DNA of 64,000 bases from NCBI RefSeq assembly GCF_013285155.1, contig NZ_JABTEL010000001.1, forward strand, positions 1 to 64,000, given 5' to 3'. Below are positions 29,132 through 38,623 of this stretch, in pieces. Position 1 is the first letter of the stretch; the number at the start of each line of letters is the position of its first letter. The notes below the pieces were generated by a model. It was not told the origin of the DNA and ran no database searches. It saw only the letters and a program-made list of their open reading frames with translations. The stretch is from Winogradskyella undariae (lineage in GTDB: Bacteria; Bacteroidota; Bacteroidia; Flavobacteriales; Flavobacteriaceae). The translations under genes and the position numbers were made by a program.

Positions 29132-29482
29132 ATGCGAAAAAAATGTCCAGAATGTGGTGATTTAATTATCGGTAGAGTTGATAAGAAATACTGTAGTGAT
29201 GGTTGCAGAAACGCACAAAATAACCGTCTCAATAAGGATTCTAAGAACCTAATTAGAAATACCAATAACCGATTAAGAAAAAATTATAGAATTTTAGAAG
29301 CACTTAATCCTAATAAAAAGATGAAGTGCTCTAGAGCTAAGCTTATAGAAAAAGGTTTTGATTTTAACTATTTTACAAGTACTTATACCACTAAAGCTGG
29401 TACGATTTATTACTTTGTTTACGACCAAGGTTATTTGCCACTAGAAGGTGAGTATTATGCTTTAGTAAAACGTGATGATTAG
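29132..29482 (+). CDS. Small zinc-ribbon protein (DUF2116-like)
   Basis: The 116-residue protein begins with a four-cysteine ribbon, CPECG at residues 4-8 and YCSDGCR at 20-26, as in DUF2116 and similar zinc-ribbon families. A basic Asn/Arg-rich segment follows (AQNNRLNKDSKNLIRNTNNR), which could contact nucleic acid. The C-terminal half is hydrophilic with a FTSTYTTKAGTIYYFVYDQGY strand region. The function is unknown. Its stop codon overlaps the stop of the converging CBS gene. Confidence 0.75.
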   Translation: MRKKCPECGDLIIGRVDKKYCSDGCRNAQNNRLNKDSKNLIRNTNNRLRKNYRILEALNPNKKMKCSRAKLIEKGFDFNYFTSTYTTKAGTIYYFVYDQGYLPLEGEYYALVKRDD

Positions 29483-29961
29483 CTTCCTTTTGTAGTACTA
29501 TTCCAATTTTCAGATTTAAGCTCTAGAGCCGCAATTAAAATATCTTTTTGACTAATTTGTCCAATTAATTTACCGTTTTCAACAATAGGGAAACGCCTTC
29601 GCTTAGAATTTAAAAACTTATTTGTAGCATCAAAAATATTCATATTTCCATCAATGGTTTCAACACTAATAGCCATTCGTTTATCTACAGTATCATGTTT
29701 TAATGGCATATTGTAATATCTACTTTCGCTTAATTGCTTTAAACAATCTCCTTCAGAAATAATTCCAATTAATTCTTGTTTGTCATTTACCACAGGACCA
29801 CCAGAAATCTTATTCTTTATTAAAGTTTCTACAACTTCTTGTATAGGTTGATTGGGTTTAAATGTTATAAGATTTGTAGACATATAGTCTCTGACTCTTA
29901 ACATTTTTGTTTCGGTTATATTTTGTTGTTTACGTGCGCCTTGAAAATTTTTAATAGCCAT
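29479..29961 (-). CDS. CBS-domain protein
   Basis: A 160-residue protein made of one CBS pair (Bateman module): CBS1 at about 24-80 (VRDYMSTNLITFKPNQPIQE, with SGGPVVNDKQELIGIISEGD) and CBS2 at about 92-148 (RRFPIVENGKLIGQISQKDI). Such modules bind adenosine nucleotides or S-adenosylmethionine and regulate partner proteins. There is no attached catalytic domain, so the partner is unknown. It converges with the zinc-ribbon gene with a 4-base overlap. Confidence 0.88.
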   Translation of the reverse strand: MAIKNFQGARKQQNITETKMLRVRDYMSTNLITFKPNQPIQEVVETLIKNKISGGPVVNDKQELIGIISEGDCLKQLSESRYYNMPLKHDTVDKRMAISVETIDGNMNIFDATNKFLNSKRRRFPIVENGKLIGQISQKDILIAALELKSENWNSTTKGS

Positions 29962-30073
29962 AAGATTGTTGTTTATAAATTAGAGATTGTCTTAAAGTTA
30001 CTGAAAATTAATGACTTAATAAAATGGAGCTGTAAAGGCATAAATATTCATTATCTTTAAACACGTAAATTAT

Positions 30074-30892
30074 TTGATTGTATTGAAAGGACAAATTAGT
30101 ATTATAGGTTGTGGTTGGTTAGGGTTTTCTTTGGCTACTAAACTGGTAGAGTTAGGGTTTAAAGTTCAAGGTTCTACAACCTCTAGAGATAAATTAGAGG
30201 TATTAAAATTACATGGTATAGCGCCCTTTTTAGTAAGCTTAACTGAATCTGGAGTTTCAGAAGAATGTGCTCAATTTTTAACAGGAAGTGATACTGTAAT
30301 TATTAATATTCCACCAGGATTAAGGAGAAACCCGAATAAAAATCATGTTGTAGAAATAGAACATTTAATCCATCAAATTGAAAAACAGAGCATAAAACAC
30401 GTTTTGTATATCAGTTCTACTTCGGTATATGAAGATGAAGTTCCTTTTCCTGTTATAACAGCGAAAACACTTCCTAATGCAAGTGCGGATAATGGTAAGC
30501 AACTTATAGAAATAGAAAAAATGCTCCAATCTAATCCTTATTTTAAAACCACCATTTTACGCTTTGGAGGTTTGATAGGAGATGAGCGTCATCCTGCAAA
30601 ATTCTTATCAGGGAGAAAAGGTATTTCTAATCCGGAAGCTCCAATAAATTTAATTCATAGAACAGATTGCATTTCAATTATTGCTCATATACTTGATAAT
30701 GATCTTTGGGGTACAACACTCAATGCTGTTTATCCAAGCCATATTTGTAAAAAAGACTATTATACAAATTACTGTGCTGCCAAAAATTTACCCTTACCAG
30801 AATTTAGTACTGCAGAAGAAAGTAAAGGGAAAATTGTAGAAAGTAAAATATTGGTACAACTTTTGAATTATACTTTTAAAGTGGTGCCTTAG
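30074..30892 (+). CDS. NAD-dependent epimerase/dehydratase-like (SDR, YeeZ-type)
   Basis: A 272-residue extended SDR-like protein. The N-terminal IGCGWLGFSLA is a GxGxxG-type nucleotide loop and VLYISSTSVYEDE holds the Ser/Tyr strand typical of the family. The middle (TTILRFGGLIGDERHPAKFL) and the NLIHRTDCISII segment resemble E. coli YeeZ. The usual YxxxK motif is not intact. No ATG is available at the N-terminus; TTG at 30074 or TTG at 30083 must be used. An SDR role in sugar-nucleotide metabolism is uncertain. Confidence 0.75.
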   Translation: MIVLKGQISIIGCGWLGFSLATKLVELGFKVQGSTTSRDKLEVLKLHGIAPFLVSLTESGVSEECAQFLTGSDTVIINIPPGLRRNPNKNHVVEIEHLIHQIEKQSIKHVLYISSTSVYEDEVPFPVITAKTLPNASADNGKQLIEIEKMLQSNPYFKTTILRFGGLIGDERHPAKFLSGRKGISNPEAPINLIHRTDCISIIAHILDNDLWGTTLNAVYPSHICKKDYYTNYCAAKNLPLPEFSTAEESKGKIVESKILVQLLNYTFKVVP

Positions 30893-30985
30893 AAATTAAT
30901 AGATTTTTAAGACCTTTTCTTATTAATTTTTATAGATTTAACCTCATATTTTCAATAAATTAAAGAACAATAAACTTAAGGACAG

Positions 30986-31699
30986 ATGAAGACTATTACA
31001 ATTGCAATTCTTATGTTATTTTCGGTAAGTATTTTTGCGCAAAGCAATACAGAACTGAAAAATCATTTTGAAGACTATTACAAACAAATGAAAAAACAAG
31101 GAGATACTCAAGGCGTTATTAATGCTATGACACATCTCGAAGTTATAGAGCCTTCTGTGGCGCGTAAAGATACTTTAGCATACATATACCTTTCTGATGG
31201 ACAATATATGCAAGCTTTAAATACTATTGGAGTTGAAAAAAATGCAACAGATTCTGATATGAATGTTGAGGTAAAAGCATTAGCGTTAAAAAACTTAAAT
31301 CAACCAAAAATGGCACTTGATCATTTTGAAGTGCTTTATAAGCGTGATCCTAATGTTTACTTGGCTTATGAATTAGCAGATATGAAAATTCAAACTAAAG
31401 ATTTAGCAGGAGCGAAATTAAATATAGAATATGGTTTAGCTAATGTAAAAGACGATATGAAACGTGCTTTTTATGAGCGCCAACAACCTTACGAAACTTC
31501 TATGAAAGCTAGTTTGTTGTATTTAAAAGGCCTTTTGTCATTCACAGAAAACAATACTGAAAATATAGATTCTGCATTAAAATTTATGAATGATGCTTTA
31601 GCTATTGACCCTAATTTTAACTTAGCTAAAATAAGTAGAGAAGCATTAGAGGCTCAAAAAGCACAACGTGCACAACAAGCAGCAGGTAAAAAGAATTAA
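30986..31699 (+). CDS. Exported TPR-like protein
   Basis: The 237-residue product starts with a Sec signal peptide (hydrophobic core, then IFAQS). The mature part consists of helical hairpins that fit degenerate TPR units, for example DTLAYIYLSDGQYMQALNTI and VYLAYELADMKIQTKDLAGA, and a last repeat ending DALAIDPNFNLAKIS. A Gln/Ala-rich tail closes the protein. It is likely periplasmic and a protein-interaction scaffold. The gene is followed by a clear terminator. Confidence 0.85.
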   Translation: MKTITIAILMLFSVSIFAQSNTELKNHFEDYYKQMKKQGDTQGVINAMTHLEVIEPSVARKDTLAYIYLSDGQYMQALNTIGVEKNATDSDMNVEVKALALKNLNQPKMALDHFEVLYKRDPNVYLAYELADMKIQTKDLAGAKLNIEYGLANVKDDMKRAFYERQQPYETSMKASLLYLKGLLSFTENNTENIDSALKFMNDALAIDPNFNLAKISREALEAQKAQRAQQAAGKKN

Positions 31700-31716
31700 T
31701 ATTTTTTACATATCAT

Positions 31717-31746
31717 AAAAAAAGCAGCTCATTGAGCTGCTTTTTT
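31717..31746. terminator. Bidirectional terminator after the TPR gene
   Basis: GCAGCTC (31724-31730) pairs with GAGCTGC (31734-31740) and the stem extends through the flanking A and T runs. It serves the TPR gene and the converging peptidase gene. Confidence 0.9.
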
Positions 31747-31769
31747 GTTTTATATCTAGATTGATTTAT

Positions 31770-33836
31770 TTACCAGATTCTTACACGCTTTTCAGGTGCT
31801 AAATACATTGAGTCTCCTTCTTTAATATTAAAAGCCTCATAGAAAGCGTCTATATTTTTTAAAGGTTGTGTCGCTCTATAAATTCCAGGAGAGTGTGGGT
31901 CAGATTTAATTTGTGATCTTAATCCCTCTTCTCTTGTTAATGTTCTCCATACAGTAGCCCAAGACATAAAGAAGCGTTGTTCTGGTGTAAAACCATCAAT
32001 GTTTTCTGGTCTTCCATGTTCTTCAAAATAAAGTTGTAAACCATCATAAGCACCTAGTACACCACCAAGATCTCCAATGTTTTCTCCTAGAGTATAAGCT
32101 CCGTTAATGTAAACGCTATCTAAAACTTTAATAGCAGAATATTGATCCGCTAAAGCTTTTCCTCTTTTTTCAAATTCTACTAAATCTTCTGGTGTCCACC
32201 AGTTATTTACATTTCCATCTCCGTCAAAACGTGCACCAGAATCATCAAAAGCATGAGAAATTTCATGACCAATTACAGCACCAATTCCACCATAATTTAC
32301 AGCTTCATCAGCTGTGTAGTTGTAGAAAGGAGGTTGTAAAATAGCCGCAGGAAAAACAATTTCATTGTTCATTGGGTTAAAATAAGCATTAACGGTTTGT
32401 GGCGCCATTCCCCATTTAGATTTATCAACAGGTTCGTTAATGTCTTCTAAGTTTTTCTTTTGAGCCCAAGCACCAACAGCCATCATGTTTTCTGCATACG
32501 TGTTACCTTCTTCTATTTGCATAGTTGAGTAATCTTCCCATTCATCTGGGTAAGCAATCTTAACGGTGAATTTATCAAGCTTAACAATGGCTTTCTTCTT
32601 TGTTTCTTCGCTCATCCAGTCTAGCTTATTAATTCTGTTTTGAAAAGCCTTAATAACGTTTGCAATCATTTTTTCAGCTTTCACTTTTGCTTCTGGTGGA
32701 AATTTAGCTTGTACATATAATTGTCCTATTGCTTCACCTACGCTACCATCTACAGTTCCTAAAGCACGTTCGTCTGCTGGGCGCATCGCTTTAGATCCAT
32801 TAAGTGTTTTTCCGAAAAATTCCCAATTAGCTTTCTCCATTTCGGTTGTAAGCATACTTGCTGAATTATCTAGCGTATTCCAAACCATCATTGTTTTTAG
32901 GTCTTCTATTGGAGTCGCTTTTAAAAATGCATCCATCGCTTTCATGTAAGCAGGTTGCATTACAGTAAGTGTGTCTACTTTTTTGTCAACACCCATATCA
33001 TCCATTAATTTTTGCCAATTAATAGAAGGTGCCATTTTTTGTAAATCTGTAAGTGCCGTTGGATTATTAAAATTTCTAATATCTCTACTTGCTACTTTAT
33101 CTAAACGTGGCTTTGCTAATTCTGTTTCTAAAGCTAAAATCTTTTCTGCTGCAGTGCGTGCATCTGCTTCTGAGTAATTAATGTATTGAAGCATTCTTGT
33201 GATATGATCTACATATTTACCTCTGATTTCTACAGTTTTTTCATCTTCATCTATATAATAATCGCGTTGTAAGCCTAAACCACCTGGAAATACCCAAGCC
33301 GTATTCATACTACTATCATTAAGATCTGCATTAGCTCCAATACCTGCAAATGGTGCTGCAACTCCTAACGTAGAAGCAAAAACGGTTTGCATATCGCTAA
33401 GATTTTTAATGCTATTTATTTTATCTAATAAAGGTTGTAGTGGTGTAATACCAGCTTCATTACGTGCAATAGTATCTAATTCAGATTCGTAAATTAATAA
33501 CGCTTTTCTTTGGTCAGATCCTTCAGTGTAAGTTCCTAATTCTTTTGATGTTTTTAAAATATCTAAAACATCATGCCTTGTAGACTTACGTAAAACTCCA
33601 AATCCACCCCAGCTAGATTCGTCATCCGGAATGGTATTGCTCTTGGCCCAATTACCATTGACGTAATTATAAAAATCATCTTTTGGATTTACAGTTGTAT
33701 CCATGTTTTCTAAAACAATTCCTGGCGTTTTTACTTCTGCCATGACTTTCTCTTTTTTAGCTTCTTCTTTACAAGATACTATTGTAAAAAATGCTAAACC
33801 TGATATCGCTACTATGCGACTAAAATTGGTTTTCAT
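31770..33836 (-). CDS. M13 family metallopeptidase, lipoprotein (PepO/neprilysin-like)
   Basis: A zinc endopeptidase of the neprilysin family that cleaves peptides. The 688-residue length is typical. The lipobox IVSC in the first 25 residues predicts a lipidated protein at the cell envelope. The zinc motif HEISH is at residues 524-528, the third ligand motif GENIGDLGG lies about 55 residues later, and the substrate-binding NAYFNP is present before it. The C-terminus ends in RVRIW, like the CxVW ending of the family. It is a single gene, convergent with the TPR gene. Confidence 0.95.
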   Translation of the reverse strand: MKTNFSRIVAISGLAFFTIVSCKEEAKKEKVMAEVKTPGIVLENMDTTVNPKDDFYNYVNGNWAKSNTIPDDESSWGGFGVLRKSTRHDVLDILKTSKELGTYTEGSDQRKALLIYESELDTIARNEAGITPLQPLLDKINSIKNLSDMQTVFASTLGVAAPFAGIGANADLNDSSMNTAWVFPGGLGLQRDYYIDEDEKTVEIRGKYVDHITRMLQYINYSEADARTAAEKILALETELAKPRLDKVASRDIRNFNNPTALTDLQKMAPSINWQKLMDDMGVDKKVDTLTVMQPAYMKAMDAFLKATPIEDLKTMMVWNTLDNSASMLTTEMEKANWEFFGKTLNGSKAMRPADERALGTVDGSVGEAIGQLYVQAKFPPEAKVKAEKMIANVIKAFQNRINKLDWMSEETKKKAIVKLDKFTVKIAYPDEWEDYSTMQIEEGNTYAENMMAVGAWAQKKNLEDINEPVDKSKWGMAPQTVNAYFNPMNNEIVFPAAILQPPFYNYTADEAVNYGGIGAVIGHEISHAFDDSGARFDGDGNVNNWWTPEDLVEFEKRGKALADQYSAIKVLDSVYINGAYTLGENIGDLGGVLGAYDGLQLYFEEHGRPENIDGFTPEQRFFMSWATVWRTLTREEGLRSQIKSDPHSPGIYRATQPLKNIDAFYEAFNIKEGDSMYLAPEKRVRIW

Positions 33837-33930
33837 AATTCTATTATTGTTTAATTTTAATTGAGAATAATTAGCTATAAGTCTATTAGTGTTTTAAAAT
33901 GTTACAACTTGCTATAGTTTATATATTTAA

Positions 33931-34458
33931 TTATTCGGGTACTATTTTACTGTATATATCGCGTTCTAATTTTTTATTCATCATATCATTTAAATTAGAA
34001 AATGCGATAAAAAGGCCTTTTATGTTCTCTATTTTTTCGCTTCGTTCAATGTTGTCTAAAGTGAGGCTTTCATTAAGTTTTAATAGTTCTGTTTCTATAA
34101 TTGTATTTCTAGATAGGATAGGATTGGTGCTAAATACTTCTGGAATTTGAGCATCGTACTCTTTTATAAACTTTTTTAATACTTCTATATCACCATTAAA
34201 AAACGAAAAATCTCCTCTTTTTAAATAGCTAAGTTGTGTTGCTAATTCATGATATTTTTCCCAAGTTCTGATAGCATCCTCAGTCTCTCGACTTAGTGCA
34301 AAGTCTTTATATTGGATACTTTCAATTGTTTTTGCAGTGATTTTTGCATGATGATCGGTAGTTGGGGTTGTTTCAACTTCTGTATTGTTTTTTGTGTCAT
34401 CGTCGCAATTAGTTACAAGAATAAAACTCAAAAATAAAATGACAAATCTAATTTTCAT
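33931..34458 (-). CDS. Small lipoprotein of unknown function
   Basis: The 175-residue product has a lipoprotein signal ending VTNC, followed by an Asp-rich stretch (DDDTKNN). The mature part is helical and charged, with segments such as YHELATQLSYLKRGDFSFF and EYDAQIPEVF and a C-terminal helix rich in Asn/Lys. It is similar in outline to many flavobacterial lipoproteins of unknown role. It lies 94 bases upstream of the M13 peptidase gene in the same direction and may share its transcript. Confidence 0.75.
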   Translation of the reverse strand: MKIRFVILFLSFILVTNCDDDTKNNTEVETTPTTDHHAKITAKTIESIQYKDFALSRETEDAIRTWEKYHELATQLSYLKRGDFSFFNGDIEVLKKFIKEYDAQIPEVFSTNPILSRNTIIETELLKLNESLTLDNIERSEKIENIKGLFIAFSNLNDMMNKKLERDIYSKIVPE

Positions 34459-34601
34459 AAGTAGCTATTAATTTGACTGTAAATATACTAAACTATCTTT
34501 TTTTTATTTTAATATATGTGTATCATACGAAGTTGAGGAATTCATGAAAATAAACCTTTCAATTTTTGAAAAATTTAATATTTCAACGCGTTAATTCTTA
34601 T

Positions 34602-34609
34602 TACTTTTG
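34602..34609 (+). promoter_or_regulatory. Putative -7 box for the Tdh-like gene
   Basis: TACTTTTG fits TAnnTTTG and is 22 bases upstream of the ATG at 34632. Confidence 0.5.
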
Positions 34610-34631
34610 GCGAAAATTATCAATAAAATAA

Positions 34632-35585
34632 ATGTCTTCAAAAATATTAATCATCGGTGCCTGTGGGCAAATAGGAACAGAGTTAACCACTAGGTTAAGA
34701 GAAATCCATGGTGTAGATAATGTCGTTGCGAGCGATATTAATACACGTAATTTAGATCTAGTTAATGCTGGTCCTTTTGTTATTTTAGATGCTAAAAATT
34801 TTAATGCTTTAAAAGATTGTTGCATTAATCATAATATAGATACCATTTATCTAATGGCTGCTTTATTAAGTGCTACGGGAGAAAAATACCCAATGGAAGC
34901 TTGGGATTTAAATATGAATTCGCTTTTTCATGTTCTTAACTTAGCGAAAGCTAAACAAATTAAAAAAGTATTTTGGCCAAGTAGTATTGCTGTTTTTGGA
35001 CCTACAACTCCAAGTGAAAACACACCTCAACATACCATTTGTGAACCTACAACGGTTTATGGAATTACAAAACAAGTTGGTGAGCGTTGGTGTGAATACT
35101 ACCATGATAAATATGATGTAGATGTAAGAAGTATCCGTTACCCAGGTATTATTAGTCATAAGGCTATGCCAGGTGGAGGAACAACAGATTATGCCGTAGA
35201 AATATATCACGAAGCTATAAAAAATGGTAAGTATGAAAGTTTTTTATCTGAAAACACTAATTTACCCATGATGTTTATGGATGATGCCATTAAAGCGACT
35301 ACAGATATTATGGCTGCTGCACCTGAAGATTTATCGATAAGATCATCTTATAATTTATCTGCGATTAGTTTTACACCACAAGAAATAGCTGAAAGTATTA
35401 AAGCAGAAATGCCAGATTTTGAAATTACGTATCAACCCGATTTTAGACAAGCTATTGCTGATAGTTGGCCTTCTTCTATTGATGACAGTGTTGCACGTAA
35501 AGATTGGAATTGGTCTCACAACTTTAATCTTGAGAAAATGACTTCTGTAATGTTAAGTGAATTAAAGAAGAAGTATGATGCTTAA
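34632..35585 (+). CDS. NAD-dependent L-threonine 3-dehydrogenase, SDR type
   Basis: A 317-residue extended SDR like the epimerase-type L-threonine dehydrogenases described from Flavobacterium and relatives, which oxidise threonine to 2-amino-3-oxobutyrate. The nucleotide loop GACGQIG is at residues 9-15. The catalytic Tyr143 and Lys147 lie in TTVYGITKQVGERW, and the Ser is in WPSSIAVFG. The middle SIRYPGIISHKAMPGGGTTDYAVEI is the characteristic substrate region. No 2-amino-3-ketobutyrate CoA ligase (kbl) is adjacent. Confidence 0.85.
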   Translation: MSSKILIIGACGQIGTELTTRLREIHGVDNVVASDINTRNLDLVNAGPFVILDAKNFNALKDCCINHNIDTIYLMAALLSATGEKYPMEAWDLNMNSLFHVLNLAKAKQIKKVFWPSSIAVFGPTTPSENTPQHTICEPTTVYGITKQVGERWCEYYHDKYDVDVRSIRYPGIISHKAMPGGGTTDYAVEIYHEAIKNGKYESFLSENTNLPMMFMDDAIKATTDIMAAAPEDLSIRSSYNLSAISFTPQEIAESIKAEMPDFEITYQPDFRQAIADSWPSSIDDSVARKDWNWSHNFNLEKMTSVMLSELKKKYDA

Positions 35586-35609
35586 AAATTAAGCAGACGT
35601 GATAAAATA

Positions 35610-35639
35610 AAAAAAGCCTAAACTTTGTTTAGGCTTTTT
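35610..35639 (+). terminator. Terminator after the Tdh-like gene
   Basis: A perfect 13-bp stem (35611-35623 with 35627-35639, 3-base loop) ends in a T run. Confidence 0.92.
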
Positions 35640-35859
35640 GCTAGCTAAATAAATGTGCTATTAATCATTAATTTATATAATATGATTCAATTATCTTGGC
35701 TAGATGTTGTTAACTCACTTAACTATTTTAAGTTTAGATATAAATACTTTTAAATCTAAAACAGCAAAGTACTGAAAATAATATGTTTAAAACGAAGAAC
35801 TGTTAATATATCCGTTGAAATACATTTAATTTTAACATTTGCACTTTTGTAGCGTTATA

Positions 35860-37134
35860 TTATTCTGAAATAATATCAAAACCAGTATAAGGAATTAATG
35901 CTTCAGGAATTTTAATACCATCTTCTGTTTGGTAATTCTCTAAGATTCCGGCTAATACTCTTGGTAAGGCTAAAGAACTCCCATTTAATGTGTGGCATAA
36001 TTCGTTTTTACCTTCACTATTTTTAAATCGTAATTTTAAACGATTAGCTTGAAAAGTTTCAAAATTAGAGATTGAAGAAATTTCTAACCAACGGTCTTGC
36101 GCTGTTGAGAATACTTCAAAATCATAAGTTAATGCAGATGTAAATCCTAAATCACCACCACATAATCTTAGAATTCTGTATGGTAATTTTAAATCTTGTA
36201 GAATTCCTTTTACATGTTCTACCATGCTTTCTAAGGCTTTGTAAGAATTGTCAGGATGTTCAACACGAAGTATTTCAACTTTATCAAATTGGTGTAACCT
36301 ATTAAGTCCTCTTACATGAGCACCATAACTACCGGCTTCACGTCTAAAACAAGGTGTATAACCTGTGATACTTATAGGTAGATCATTTTCATTTAAAAGT
36401 GTGTCTCTAAAAATGTTAGTAGCAGGGACTTCAGCAGTTGGTATTAAGTATAAATTATCTGCTGTAACATGGTACATTTGTCCTTCTTTATCTGGTAATT
36501 GACCTGTTCCAAAACCAGAAGCTTCATTCACTAAATGTGGTACTTGATATTCTGTATAACCTGCTTCTGTGTTTTTATCTAAAAAATAAGCGATTAATGC
36601 ACGTTGTAACCTTGCACCTTTACCAATATAAACAGGGAAACCGGCTCCGGTAATTTTGTTACCTAATTCGAAATCTATAATGTTGTATTTTTTTGCTAAT
36701 TCCCAATGTGGTAAAGCACCTTCATGTAATTTAGGAATATCTCCTTCTCTAAAGGTTTCTTCATTGTCTTCATCTGTATTACCAGCTGGTACAATAGGGT
36801 TTGGTACATTAGGAATTCTGTACAATAACTGAGAAAGTGCATAGACTTTATCTCCAAGATGCTGTTCTAATTCCTTAGTTGTTTCTTTTAATTGTGTTGT
36901 TTTTTCTTTTAAAATATTGGCTTTTTGTACTTCGCCAGATTTAAAAAGATTTCCTATTTCTTTGGATAATGTGTTAGATTCTGCTTTTGTATTGTCTAAT
37001 TTAGTCTGTATCGCTTTGCGATCTTCGTCTAAAGCAATCGCTTCATTAATCATTTCTGTAGCATCAATATTTCGTTTTGCTAAACGTGCAATGATGTCTT
37101 CTTTATTCTCTTGTATAAAAGCAACTTGTAACAT
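35860..37134 (-). CDS. serS: Seryl-tRNA synthetase
   Basis: It charges tRNA-Ser with serine. The 424 residues are a normal size. The N-terminal 110 residues are the antiparallel coiled-coil arm that grips the long variable arm of tRNA-Ser (two charged helices, residues 30-100). The class II catalytic core follows, with motif 2 in the FRREAGSYGAHVRGLNRLHQF segment and motif 3 in LNGSSLALPRVLAGILENYQ. It has its own probable promoter box at 37184-37191. Downstream is a 35.6-kb terminator facing the opposite gene. Confidence 0.96.
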   Translation of the reverse strand: MLQVAFIQENKEDIIARLAKRNIDATEMINEAIALDEDRKAIQTKLDNTKAESNTLSKEIGNLFKSGEVQKANILKEKTTQLKETTKELEQHLGDKVYALSQLLYRIPNVPNPIVPAGNTDEDNEETFREGDIPKLHEGALPHWELAKKYNIIDFELGNKITGAGFPVYIGKGARLQRALIAYFLDKNTEAGYTEYQVPHLVNEASGFGTGQLPDKEGQMYHVTADNLYLIPTAEVPATNIFRDTLLNENDLPISITGYTPCFRREAGSYGAHVRGLNRLHQFDKVEILRVEHPDNSYKALESMVEHVKGILQDLKLPYRILRLCGGDLGFTSALTYDFEVFSTAQDRWLEISSISNFETFQANRLKLRFKNSEGKNELCHTLNGSSLALPRVLAGILENYQTEDGIKIPEALIPYTGFDIISE

Positions 37135-37183
37135 ATCTTTATTTTAGGTATTTAACCAATTGTATTCAGTATACAACAAGCTA

Positions 37184-37191
37184 CAAAAGTA
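37184..37191 (-). promoter_or_regulatory. Putative -7 box for serS
   Basis: Read on the minus strand, TACTTTTG fits TAnnTTTG. It lies about 50 bases upstream of the serS ATG. Confidence 0.45.
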
Positions 37192-37309
37192 AAAAGAAAA
37201 TGAGCAAGAAAAAATATAAATTAGTCTATTTTAATTGAAGTATTCATTTAACTAATAGCTGCTATTTTTAATGCTGCTTTTTAACGCGAAATTTTAATTT
37301 TGAGTCATG

Positions 37310-38623
37310 TTAATCTAATTTTGAAGGCAGAATCCAATCTTCATGTTTAAAAGGATGCCATTCTTCATTTGCAATATCTACTTCTGGGTCTATAAATCGT
37401 TGCGAAGGTCTGCCATTAACTCCTACAAATGAATTTACATAAACCTTTACCGGAATCCCCTTTTTAGCAAAATCTTGTTTAATATACTTAGAAAATTGCC
37501 ATATTACATCGGGTTTTGTACTGGCTCCCCGTTGTTGTTTTTTAGTCAAAAAATAATTTATATTAAAAGGGATCATTTTATTTGTATTGGCATCAATTAC
37601 TTTGTAGGTTATTCTAGCTTGTTTGCTGCGTAACATCATTCTCCAGGATAGTCTATGGCCTTCTTCTGTCCATAAAACATCATCTTTAAAAAAGTGATTT
37701 CTTAACGGTAATCCTATTTGAAAACAAAAATAAATTAAAAAGAAAGAAACCAATACTTTACTGTATTTAGGGATAATAACCTCGTTAGTATCGTAGTAAT
37801 CTTTTTGTTTTAAGAATATGTTTCTAACAATTTTAGGTTCAAAAAAGAATAAACAAAAAGCTAAAGACATATATGGAAATATACCGACTTGAAAAACGAT
37901 TGAATTAAATAAATGAAAGAAAATTGAACCGTAAAACGCATATTTACGAGTGGGCTTAAATAATAACAGAGGAATGATTAATCCGTCAAATAAAATTCCT
38001 CCATAAGCCAAAAAGAGATGAGTGGTTTTCTCTTGTAAAAGATCGCCAATAAGAATATAGTTTTCTTTTCTTTTCATAAATATTTCCATCACAGTGCCGT
38101 CTAACCAATCTGGGTAGATTTTTGCTTTTGAAGCATAGGTGTAAAGAATAAGAAGCTGAACTATAAAAAGCCACTTACACCAATTTGGCATCGAAATACT
38201 TTTTAGAGAAGGGTTTAGTTTAACATCTATTGAGGCATAGCGATTTGCTGGTAATAAAGCCATTAAAAAGCTCAATAACATTAGTAAATAATAATGATTG
38301 TTATAAGAGGTTTTTTGCATTAGGTACGTGGCTGTCCACATTAAAGCAAATACCAGTATGCTGGTTCTGTATTTATAGCCTAACATAATAAAAATTGCAA
38401 AAATACCCATCATAGCGTAGTAAACATACATCCAATTCCCTGGAAGTGGTTGTAACCATTCGAACCCAATAAAAGAAAATGTAAATTTAGGATCTATTAA
38501 ATTGCGTTTTACCCAACCTGTAAAAATAGCACCAAAGGCCTCTAGGAAGCATAGAAACCCAAATATTATTCTAAAAACAATTAATCCGGAATTGTCTATG
38601 TGCTTAAAGAGGAACTTATTCAT
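37310..38623 (-). CDS. HTTM / vitamin K-dependent gamma-carboxylase-like membrane protein
   Basis: A 437-residue inner-membrane protein. The first 300 or so residues have about seven hydrophobic segments and match the HTTM domain shared with eukaryotic gamma-glutamyl carboxylase. Two motifs of that enzyme are kept: NNHYYL near residue 108 (human NNHSYL, containing His160) and YASKAKIYPDWLDG, where Lys168 aligns with the catalytic Lys218 of human GGCX. The last 130 residues are a soluble tail with KVYVNSFVGVNGRPSQRFIDP. Bacterial members have no proven substrate. The ATG overlaps the ribF stop by 4 bases, so the gene is translationally coupled to ribF. Confidence 0.82.
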   Translation of the reverse strand: MNKFLFKHIDNSGLIVFRIIFGFLCFLEAFGAIFTGWVKRNLIDPKFTFSFIGFEWLQPLPGNWMYVYYAMMGIFAIFIMLGYKYRTSILVFALMWTATYLMQKTSYNNHYYLLMLLSFLMALLPANRYASIDVKLNPSLKSISMPNWCKWLFIVQLLILYTYASKAKIYPDWLDGTVMEIFMKRKENYILIGDLLQEKTTHLFLAYGGILFDGLIIPLLLFKPTRKYAFYGSIFFHLFNSIVFQVGIFPYMSLAFCLFFFEPKIVRNIFLKQKDYYDTNEVIIPKYSKVLVSFFLIYFCFQIGLPLRNHFFKDDVLWTEEGHRLSWRMMLRSKQARITYKVIDANTNKMIPFNINYFLTKKQQRGASTKPDVIWQFSKYIKQDFAKKGIPVKVYVNSFVGVNGRPSQRFIDPEVDIANEEWHPFKHEDWILPSKLD

